DNA of 5,755 nucleotides from an uncultured Oscillospiraceae bacterium (GTDB taxonomy: Bacteria; Bacillota; Clostridia; Oscillospirales; Oscillospiraceae), in contig CAKTGW010000082.1 of NCBI GenBank assembly GCA_934561725.1, positions 1-5,755 on the forward strand. The letters run 5' to 3'. The notes beneath the pieces are model-generated. The model saw only the letters and a list, made by a program, of their open reading frames with translations. It had not been told where the DNA came from and searched no databases. Each line of letters opens with the position of its first letter. Position 1 is the stretch's first letter. Positions 1 to 5,755 of the stretch are shown piece by piece. Both the position numbers and the translations under genes were made by a program.

Positions 1-2759
1 GCGGTAAGACCTTTGAACAGAGCTTCGTTCCGAGTCTTGCCGATACCGAGGACCTCGCCGGTAGACTTCATTTCCGGTCCCAATGTGGAGTTGACATCGC
101 TGAGCTTTTCGAAGGAAAATACAGGGACCTTAACGGCATAGTAGGGCGGTGTCTTATACAGGCCGCTGCCATAGCCCAGAGATTTCAGACTCTGACCCAC
201 CATGACCCGTGCCGCAAGATCGACCATGGGAACGCCGGTCACCTTGCTGATATAGGGGATCGTGCGGGAGGCGCGGGGGTTGACCTCGATAACATAGAGC
301 TCGTTGTGATAGATCAGGTACTGGATGTTGACCAGACCCTTTGTACCCAGCGCCAGCGCCAGCTTTTCGGAGGACTGGACGATCGTATCGAGCATTTTAT
401 CAGTAAGGCTGTAAGGAGGATAAACGGCGATAGAGTCACCGCTGTGGATGCCGGCGCGCTCAATATGCTGCATGATGCCGGGAATCAGGACATCAGTGCC
501 GTCGGCAATAACGTCTACCTCCAGTTCTGTACCCATCATATACTTATCTATAAGAACAGAGTTATCCTCTTTCTTTTCCAGAATGCGGCGCATGTAAGTG
601 ATGACCTCATCGTCTGTATAGACGATCTGCATATTTTGACCGCCGATAACATAACTGGGGCGGAGAAGAACAGGGTAGCCCAGTTCCTGAGCGGCAGCCA
701 GGGCTTCGTCAACAGTGCGCACACCGTGGCCGGAGGGGCGGCGGATGCCGAGTGTCTCCAGAAGAGCGTCAAAGCGTTCGCGGTCCTCGGCAATATCAAT
801 GCCCTCCGCGCTGGTACCGAGAATGGCAATGCCGTGGTCGTCCAGAAACTTGGTGAGTTTGATAGCGGTTTGGCCGCCGAAGGCCACCACAACGCCGACG
901 GGCTTTTCGACCTCAATGATGTTCATGACATCCTCGGGGCAGAGCGGCTCAAAGTACAGACGGTCGGCTGTGTCGTAGTCAGTGGAGACAGTCTCCGGAT
1001 TGTTATTGATTATGGCAACCTCATACCCCATATCCTTCAGGGTCCAGACGCAGTGGACGGAGGAGTAGTCAAACTCAATGCCCTGGCCGATGCGGATAGG
1101 TCCGCTGCCAAGAACAATGATCTTGTCCCGGCCGGTGTTTTTAAAGCCCCGGGCTTCGCAGGTGCTGTCATAGCTGGAGTAGAAATAGGGTGTCTCAGCG
1201 TCAAATTCTGCACCGCAGGTATCCACCATTTTGTAGACGGCGCTGCGATGGGGGAGCTCTGTCAGACCGGAAATCCGGCGGATGGCGGCGTCGGGATAGC
1301 CCAGCTTTTTTGCGCGCAGATAAAGGGTATCGTCCATGCTGCCTGCTGCGGCCATTTCTGCCTCAATGCGGGCCAGGTTCTCAAGCTTGTGCAGGAACCA
1401 GCGGTCAATACGGGTGATCTCATAGATCTCCTCAAGGTCAACACCGGCTTTGATCGCCTCAAAGATCGTGAACAGCCGGCGGTCATCCACATTGTGCAGC
1501 CGGTCGCGGATGGGGCTCTCATCGGGATTCTGATAGTTCAGAGTATCCAGACCGATCTCCGCACCGCGGACAGCCTTCATCAGAGCCATTTCAAAATTGG
1601 GGGCGATAGCCATGACCTCGCCGGTTGCTTTCATTTGTGTGCCGAGCTTGTGGCTTGCACCATAAAATTTGTCAAAGGGCCACTTGGGCATTTTTACGAC
1701 TACATAGTCCAGTGCGGGCTCAAAGCAGGCGCAGGTCTTGCCGGTAATCTCGTTTTTGATCTCATCCAGCGTATAGCCCAGAGCAATCAGAGTGGAGACC
1801 TTGGCAATGGGATAACCGGTTGCCTTACTTGCCAGTGCGGAGGAGCGGGAGACACGGGGGTTTACTTCAATGACCGCGTACTGGAAGCTGACCGGATCCA
1901 GTGCAAACTGGCAGTTGCAGCCGCCTACAATACCCAGGGCAGAGATAATATTCAAAGAGGCGGAGCGCAGCATCTGGAATTCCTTATCCGAAAGCGTCTG
2001 CGTGGGTGCCACAACGATGCTGTCACCGGTATGAACGCCTACGGGATCGAAGTTCTCCATGGAGCAGACAGCGATCACATTGCCAACGCTGTCGCGCATG
2101 GTTTCAAATTCGATTTCCTTCCAGCCAAAGATATAGCGCTCAACGAGAATCTGGGTGATCGGGCTCAGATCCAGGCCGGTATGTGCAATAATTTTTAATT
2201 CATCGGCGTTATAGGCCACACCGCCGCCGGCACCGCCCAGAGTAAAGGCCGGACGCACGATGACAGGATAGCCGATCTGCTCGGCAATACGCAGAGCCGT
2301 CTCCTCATCATTGGCAATGTCGGAGGGAATAGTGGGCTGTCCGATAGCGGCCATTGTGTCCTTGAACATCTGGCGGTCCTCGGCTTTGTCGATGGCCTCG
2401 GCATCCGTGCCGAGAAGGCGCACGCCCATTTTATCCAGATAGCCTTCCTTGCTCAGCTGCATGGCCAGGGTAAGGCCTGTCTGACCGCCAAGACCGGCCA
2501 GGAGACTGTCCGGCTTTTCTTTTTCGATGATCCGCTTGATCGTAGGGACAGTGAGCGGCTCAAGATAGATCTCATCGGCAAGAGCCTTATCTGTCATGAT
2601 CGTTGCAGGGTTAGAGTTGACCAGTACAACATTTACGCCGGCCTTTTTCAGAACGCGGCAGGCCTGTGCTCCGGCGTAGTCAAACTCAGCGGCCTGACCG
2701 ATCACAATAGGACCGGAGCCGATGACCATGACCTTTTTAATGTTTTTATCGAGCGGCAT
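1..2759 (-). CDS. carB: Carbamoyl-phosphate synthase large subunit, partial (3' end beyond the window)
   Basis: CarB uses ammonia delivered by CarA, bicarbonate and two ATP to make carbamoyl phosphate in the cytoplasm. I read the frame codon by codon: 919 intact codons to the left edge. The N-terminal carboxyphosphate half has GSGPIVIGQAAEFDYAG (residues 14-30), R129, RPAFTLGGAGGG (169-180), E215 and H243, matching E. coli numbering, then E298-N300 and R302/R305. The oligomerization region includes ITRIDRWFLHKL (448-459). The second, carbamoyl-phosphate-forming half has GSGPIRIGQGIEFDY (551-565), R660, RPSYVIGGQNM (700-710), GIHSGDS (770-776) and EVNPRASRT (825-833). The last visible part contains GPEMKSTGEVLGIG (894-907), so only the C-terminal MGS-like allosteric domain (about 150 residues) is cut off by the window, and its effector sites cannot be judged. 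I chose the start at 2759 over the in-frame ATG at 2765 because of ribosome-binding-site spacing. The gene overlaps the end of carA by 14 nt. Confidence 0.98.
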   Translation of the reverse strand, partial: MPLDKNIKKVMVIGSGPIVIGQAAEFDYAGAQACRVLKKAGVNVVLVNSNPATIMTDKALADEIYLEPLTVPTIKRIIEKEKPDSLLAGLGGQTGLTLAMQLSKEGYLDKMGVRLLGTDAEAIDKAEDRQMFKDTMAAIGQPTIPSDIANDEETALRIAEQIGYPVIVRPAFTLGGAGGGVAYNADELKIIAHTGLDLSPITQILVERYIFGWKEIEFETMRDSVGNVIAVCSMENFDPVGVHTGDSIVVAPTQTLSDKEFQMLRSASLNIISALGIVGGCNCQFALDPVSFQYAVIEVNPRVSRSSALASKATGYPIAKVSTLIALGYTLDEIKNEITGKTCACFEPALDYVVVKMPKWPFDKFYGASHKLGTQMKATGEVMAIAPNFEMALMKAVRGAEIGLDTLNYQNPDESPIRDRLHNVDDRRLFTIFEAIKAGVDLEEIYEITRIDRWFLHKLENLARIEAEMAAAGSMDDTLYLRAKKLGYPDAAIRRISGLTELPHRSAVYKMVDTCGAEFDAETPYFYSSYDSTCEARGFKNTGRDKIIVLGSGPIRIGQGIEFDYSSVHCVWTLKDMGYEVAIINNNPETVSTDYDTADRLYFEPLCPEDVMNIIEVEKPVGVVVAFGGQTAIKLTKFLDDHGIAILGTSAEGIDIAEDRERFDALLETLGIRRPSGHGVRTVDEALAAAQELGYPVLLRPSYVIGGQNMQIVYTDDEVITYMRRILEKKEDNSVLIDKYMMGTELEVDVIADGTDVLIPGIMQHIERAGIHSGDSIAVYPPYSLTDKMLDTIVQSSEKLALALGTKGLVNIQYLIYHNELYVIEVNPRASRTIPYISKVTGVPMVDLAARVMVGQSLKSLGYGSGLYKTPPYYAVKVPVFSFEKLSDVNSTLGPEMKSTGEVLGIGKTRNEALFKGLT

Positions 2760-3822
2760 TTGCATTCACCTCCATAAGTGCAATGAATCTGTCGAACAGG
2801 AAGGCTGTATCCTTGGGCCCGGCGCAGGCTTCCGGGTGGAACTGCACGGAAAAGGCCATTTTATCCGGATAATCCATGCCCTCACAGGTGTTATCGTTCG
2901 CATTTACAAAGCTGAGATGGCCAATGCCATCCAGAGATTCAGAGACAACAGCGTAGCCATGGTTCTGGCTTGTGATATAAGTGCGGGTGCCGTCTACCTC
3001 ACGCACGGGCTGGTTGGCGCCGCGATGACCGTATTTGAGCTTGATCGTTTTTCCGCCGTTGGCCAGAGCCAGCAGCTGATGCCCAAGACAAATGCCGAAA
3101 ATCGGTTTTTTGCCGATTGCTTTTTTCAGCTCCTCTATGCATCCGGTGTTTTCGGCCGGATCGCCGGGGCCGTTGGACAGCATAATGCCGTCACACCCAG
3201 AGGCGAGTATCTCGTCCATTGAGATATCGTATGGATAGATGGTCACATCACAGCCGCGTCTTTGCAACTCGCGTGTTATGTTGTTTTTAGCGCCGTAATC
3301 GATCAAAGCAACCTTGAAGCGGCTCTCACCGACAGCGGGGAAAACCTGGCGCTCGGAACGGCTGACGCTTTTGACGGCATCGCTGACGGTGTAAAGCCGG
3401 ATGTTTTCCAGATCTGCGGGGATCTCCGAGCAGATCCTGGCATTCATAACGCCGGATTCGCGGATGACCCGTGTGATCTCACGGGTGTCTACGCCGCAGA
3501 TGCCGGGGACGCCCTTTTCCTTGAGAAAAGCATCCAGAGTGCGCTGAGAACGGAAGTTGGAGGGAGTTTCACAGAACTCCCTCACAACATAACCGCGAAC
3601 GGCACACTCGCCCTCAAAATCATCATCAATAATTCCATAGTTGCCGATGAGGGGATAGGTCTGCAGAACGATCTGACCATAATAGCTGGGATCGGTCAGT
3701 GTTTCAATATATCCGCACATATTGGTGGTGAACACCAGCTCACTGGTGCTGTCAATATCGGCACCAAAGCGCTCACCTTCAAATACGTTTCCGTTACTGA
3801 GAACAAGATAGGCCTTCTTCAT
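2746..3822 (-). CDS. carA: Carbamoyl-phosphate synthase small subunit (glutaminase)
   Basis: CarA hydrolyses glutamine and passes ammonia through a tunnel to CarB; the two form the glutamine-dependent synthase. The protein is 358 residues, somewhat shorter than E. coli CarA (about 380) and normal for Gram-positive bacteria. Residues 1 to about 150 form the CarA-specific N-terminal domain (LSNGNVFEGERFG at 8-20, TNMCGYIETLTDPSY at 33-47, GVDTREITR at 110-118). From about 170 to the end it is a class I glutamine amidotransferase: NGPGDP (217-222), GICLGHQ (243-249) with nucleophile C245, KYGHRGANQPV (263-273), QNHGYAV (286-292), and FHPEA (328-332) supplying H329 and E331 of the triad. The complete triad argues for an active glutaminase. 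The start lies 6 nt after the argF stop, preceded by a purine-rich stretch. The 3' end overlaps carB. The alternative, a pyrimidine-specific CarA, is not excluded by the protein itself, but the arg neighbours favour an arginine role. Confidence 0.98.
   Translation of the reverse strand: MKKAYLVLSNGNVFEGERFGADIDSTSELVFTTNMCGYIETLTDPSYYGQIVLQTYPLIGNYGIIDDDFEGECAVRGYVVREFCETPSNFRSQRTLDAFLKEKGVPGICGVDTREITRVIRESGVMNARICSEIPADLENIRLYTVSDAVKSVSRSERQVFPAVGESRFKVALIDYGAKNNITRELQRRGCDVTIYPYDISMDEILASGCDGIMLSNGPGDPAENTGCIEELKKAIGKKPIFGICLGHQLLALANGGKTIKLKYGHRGANQPVREVDGTRTYITSQNHGYAVVSESLDGIGHLSFVNANDNTCEGMDYPDKMAFSVQFHPEACAGPKDTAFLFDRFIALMEVNANAAR
2766..2773 (-). promoter_or_regulatory. Ribosome binding site of carB, inside the carA 3' end
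   Basis: On the minus strand this reads GGAGGTGA, a near-perfect Shine-Dalgarno sequence lying within the last codons of carA. Two in-frame ATG codons follow (ATGCAAATG). GGAGG lies only 3 nt before the first ATG (2765) but 9 nt before the second (2759), so the site favours the second and gives a protein beginning MPLDKNIKK. Its position inside carA fits translational coupling of the two subunits. Confidence 0.85.
3560..3583 (-). repeat. Perfect 9-bp inverted repeat (hairpin) inside carA
   Basis: On the mRNA strand GAGGGAGTT and AACTCCCTC are exact reverse complements separated by a 6-nt loop. The element lies in the coding sequence for CarA residues about 81-87 (REFCETP). There is no U-tract after it, so it does not look like an intrinsic terminator. 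The bases may simply follow from the protein sequence; any role in mRNA folding is unproven. Confidence 0.5.
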
Positions 3823-3828
3823 AGCGGT

Positions 3829-4740
3829 TTACCCCTTCCCACCGAGCAGCTTTACAAGAACTGCCTTCTGTGCATGGAGCCGGTTTTCTGCTTCGTTGAA
3901 GATCTCGTCTGCATGGGCTTCAAACACCTTGGCGGTGATCTCTTCCTCGCGATGGGCGGGCAGGCAGTGAAGCACAATGGCGTCGCTCTTTGCGGCGGCC
4001 ATAACGGCATCGTTGATCTGATAGCCGGTAAACACGGCGCGGCGCTTTTCGGCCTCGCCCTCCTGACCCATGGAAGCCCATACGTCTGTATAAACGGCAT
4101 CAGCATCAGCGGCTGCGGCGAGAATATCACTGGTGCAGGTGAAGTCGCCGTTTTCCTTGGCCCAGGCCATGATCTCGGCGTCGGGCTGATAGCTGTCCGG
4201 ACAGCCGATGGAAACGGCCATACCCATTTTGATACCGCCGACGATCAGAGAGTTTGCCATATTGTTGCCGTCGCCGATGTAGCAGAGCTTGCGGCCGTTG
4301 AAGCTGCCCTTATACTCGCGGATGGTCATCAGGTCTGCCAGTACCTGGCAGGGATGGCAATAGTCAGTCAGGCCGTTGATCACAGGGATCGTACCGCAGT
4401 TGGCCAGCATTTCAACCTCGGCCTGATCAAAGGTGCGGATCATAATGCCGTCCAGATAGCGGCTCAGTACCCGGGCGGTATCTTCCACAGGCTCACCGCG
4501 TCCGATCTGCAGATCCTTGGAGGAGAGGAACAGGGCGTCACCGCCCAGCTGATACATGCCGGCCTCAAAGGAGACTCTGGTGCGGGTAGAGGACTTCTGG
4601 AAGATCATACCCAGAGTTTTCCCCTCAAGATAGTGATGCTTGATGCCGTTTTTCTTCTCATACTTGAGCTGATCGGCCAGATTCAGAATTTCTGCGATCT
4701 CCTTGGGAGAGAGATCCATGAGCTTCAGAAGATGTTTCAT
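3829..4740 (-). CDS. argF: Ornithine carbamoyltransferase (anabolic)
   Basis: This cytoplasmic enzyme transfers the carbamoyl group from carbamoyl phosphate to ornithine, giving citrulline. At 303 residues it has normal family length. The N-terminal carbamoyl-phosphate domain carries SSTRTR (50-55) followed by VSFE (56-59), and HPCQVLADL (129-137). The C-terminal ornithine domain carries GDGNNMANSL (156-165), DVWASMGQE (219-227, the D-x-x-x-SMG ornithine loop) and HCLPAHR (258-264) with the conserved C259. These motifs separate it from aspartate carbamoyltransferase. The ATG overlaps the argD stop in ATGA (4737-4740), with AGAGGTG eight bases upstream. A catabolic ArcB would share these motifs, but arcA and arcC are absent here and the flanking argD and carAB supply its pathway, so the anabolic role is much more likely. 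The gene contains no TTA, CTA or TCA codon. Confidence 0.97.
   Translation of the reverse strand: MKHLLKLMDLSPKEIAEILNLADQLKYEKKNGIKHHYLEGKTLGMIFQKSSTRTRVSFEAGMYQLGGDALFLSSKDLQIGRGEPVEDTARVLSRYLDGIMIRTFDQAEVEMLANCGTIPVINGLTDYCHPCQVLADLMTIREYKGSFNGRKLCYIGDGNNMANSLIVGGIKMGMAVSIGCPDSYQPDAEIMAWAKENGDFTCTSDILAAAADADAVYTDVWASMGQEGEAEKRRAVFTGYQINDAVMAAAKSDAIVLHCLPAHREEEITAKVFEAHADEIFNEAENRLHAQKAVLVKLLGGKG
3832..3840 (-). promoter_or_regulatory. Probable ribosome binding site of carA, inside the argF 3' end
   Basis: The minus strand reads GGGAAGGGG immediately before the argF TAA stop, and AAGGGG ends 9 nt before the carA ATG. It is a weaker match to the consensus than the carB site. The same bases encode the last residues of ArgF (GGKG), so ribosomes finishing argF would sit on the carA start. 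Confidence 0.6.
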
Positions 4741-5755
4741 TTACTAAGCACCTCTTTCAAAATTTGGATTGCCTGCTCCAGCTCGCCGTCAGAGATGTTC
4801 AGAGGCGGCAGAAGCCGTACTTTTGTTTTTGCGCTGAGCGCAAGCACACCGCGTTCCATGCACTGGGCAATAACGTCCTTGGCGGGCTTTTCACTTTCGA
4901 TACCCAGCATCAGACCGCGGCCTGTAATGCTTTTCACACCGGGGGCACCGGTGAGGGTATCGCCAATATATTTGGATTTGCGCAGCACGCCGGCCATTAG
5001 TTCATCATCAATACGGCTGAGTATGCTTACAGCGCCGGCACAGCAGACGGGATTTCCGCCAAAGGTGGAACCGTGGCTGCCGGGAGAGAATACATGCTGC
5101 ACCCGCTCGGAGAGCATTACAGCGCCCAGAGGCAGACCGCCTGCCAGACCCTTTGCCGTGGTGACGATATCAGGCTGTACGCCGTAATGCATATAGCTGT
5201 AGAGCTTGCCGGTGCGGCCGTTGCCGGTCTGTACTTCGTCAACGATCATACAGAGATCCTTTTCGCGGCAGAGAGCTTCCACGCCCTTGACAAATTCATC
5301 AGAGAGAACATGAATGCCTCCCTCGCCCTGGATCGTCTCCAGCATGATGCCGCAGCAGGCATTCTCTTCAGTCAGACGGCGGAGCTCGTCCAGATCGTCC
5401 GGCGTGCAGTAGACAAAGCCTTCGGTAAATGGGCCGAATTCCGTATGGAACACATCCTGACCGGTGGCGGAAAGAGTCGTGATCGTGCGGCCGTGGAAGC
5501 TGTTTTTCAGCGTAATGATCGTACTGCGGCCTTCACCGTACTTCAGAAAGCTGTATCGCCGGGCGGCCTTGATGGCACCCTCATTGGCCTCGGCGCCGCT
5601 GTTGCCGAAAAAGACCTTGCTCATGCCGGTACGCTGGCAGAGCATTTTGGCCAACTCGGCGCAGGGACCGGTATAGTAAAGATTGGAGGTATGCTGGAGC
5701 TTGTGGGCCTGAGCGCTTACAGCATCTGCCCAAGCGGAATCGCAGTAACCAAAGG
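4737..5755 (-). CDS. argD: Acetylornithine aminotransferase, partial (5' end beyond the window)
   Basis: ArgD is a PLP-dependent class III aminotransferase that converts N-acetylglutamate semialdehyde plus glutamate to N-acetylornithine and 2-oxoglutarate. The open frame continues to the right edge, giving 338 visible residues; about 55-60 N-terminal residues are missing compared with the usual length near 395. Counting from the edge, HKLQHTSNLYYTG (18-30) is a signature typical of ArgD. It is followed by NSGAEANEGAIKAARRY (51-67), FHGRT (86-90), ETIQGEGG (139-146), DEVQTGNGRTG (172-182) with the cofactor aspartate D172, TTAKGLAGG (198-206) with the Schiff-base lysine K201 (codon at 5151-5153), and STFGGNP (229-235). 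A TTG codon at 5654 could look like a start but lies inside conserved sequence, so the true start is outside the window. Related GabT or ornithine aminotransferases share the fold; the HTSNLYY motif and the arg neighbours favour ArgD. Confidence 0.96.
   Translation of the reverse strand, partial: FGYCDSAWADAVSAQAHKLQHTSNLYYTGPCAELAKMLCQRTGMSKVFFGNSGAEANEGAIKAARRYSFLKYGEGRSTIITLKNSFHGRTITTLSATGQDVFHTEFGPFTEGFVYCTPDDLDELRRLTEENACCGIMLETIQGEGGIHVLSDEFVKGVEALCREKDLCMIVDEVQTGNGRTGKLYSYMHYGVQPDIVTTAKGLAGGLPLGAVMLSERVQHVFSPGSHGSTFGGNPVCCAGAVSILSRIDDELMAGVLRKSKYIGDTLTGAPGVKSITGRGLMLGIESEKPAKDVIAQCMERGVLALSAKTKVRLLPPLNISDGELEQAIQILKEVLSK
4749..4755 (-). promoter_or_regulatory. Ribosome binding site of argF, inside the argD 3' end
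   Basis: The minus strand reads AGAGGTG eight bases before the argF ATG, within the last codons of argD (which ends LSK). Together with the ATGA stop/start overlap this indicates coupled translation and supports 4740 as the argF start. Confidence 0.7.

Noticed and set aside
1..60. carB as a truncated pseudogene
   Set aside because: The frame is open with conserved sequence right up to base 3; the missing C-terminal domain is due to the window edge.
548..916. A 122-codon minus-strand frame within carB
   Set aside because: It lies in a different register from the intact carB frame, is arginine/serine/alanine-rich in the way out-of-frame translations are, and has no start signal.
306..2198. 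A 630-codon open reading frame on the plus strand opposite carB
   Set aside because: It is exactly codon-aligned with carB, whose motifs are unmistakable, and is open only because carB lacks TTA/CTA/TCA codons. Its translation shows no recognisable domain and I see no ribosome binding site or promoter.
2722..3222. A 166-codon plus-strand frame across the carA/carB junction
   Set aside because: It is the codon-aligned antisense shadow of carA, ending at the complement of its single TCA codon.
3262..5187. A 641-codon plus-strand open reading frame opposite carA, argF and part of argD
   Set aside because: It is codon-aligned antisense to carA and argF and simply continues in another register over argD. 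The same codon bias explains it, and its product matches no family I recognise.
5652..5654. TTG at 5654 as the argD start codon
   Set aside because: The frame continues upstream to the edge with conserved ArgD sequence (HTSNLYYTG), so the gene starts outside the window.
1..5755. An undescribed system, mobile element, CRISPR array, RNA gene, promoter or terminator
   Set aside because: Coding sequence of four standard arginine genes fills the window, with a single 6-nt gap. I saw no direct repeats, transposase, tRNA-like fold or stem followed by a T-tract, so nothing supports such a call.

Overview
The window holds four adjacent genes of arginine biosynthesis, all on the minus strand. In transcription order (high to low coordinates) they are argD (3' part, entering from the right edge), argF (complete), carA (complete) and carB (runs off the left edge about 150 codons before its usual end). 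Essentially every base is coding. The only non-coding gap is 6 nt between argF and carA.

Together the products cover the middle of the pathway. ArgD makes N-acetylornithine. CarA and CarB make carbamoyl phosphate from glutamine, bicarbonate and ATP. ArgF joins carbamoyl phosphate to ornithine to give citrulline. Steps before ArgD, the release of ornithine, and argG/argH are not in the window and presumably lie outside it. The junctions are tight: a 4-nt ATGA overlap at argD/argF, a 6-nt gap at argF/carA, and a 14-nt (or 20-nt) overlap at carA/carB. Each is preceded by a Shine-Dalgarno-like purine stretch inside the upstream gene. This looks like the interior of one translationally coupled operon, with its promoter upstream of argD outside the window.

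The likely host is a low-to-mid GC Gram-positive of the class Clostridia, perhaps Oscillospirales (Ruminococcaceae/Oscillospiraceae type). This rests on the operon order, the strong GGAGG ribosome binding site, the Gram-positive style of the CarB motifs (GSGPIRIGQGIEFDY in the second half) and a base composition in the mid-fifties percent GC by eye. It is an inference, not a sequence match.

All four reading frames are intact where visible and the expected catalytic residues are present. I found no RNA gene, mobile element, CRISPR array, long repeat, promoter or terminator, and nothing that looks like an undescribed system. The points worth a second look are modest: the locking of carAB into the arginine operon, the carB start choice, the near-absence of TTA/CTA/TCA codons (which creates very long open frames on the opposite strand), a hairpin inside carA, and small divergences in CarB.
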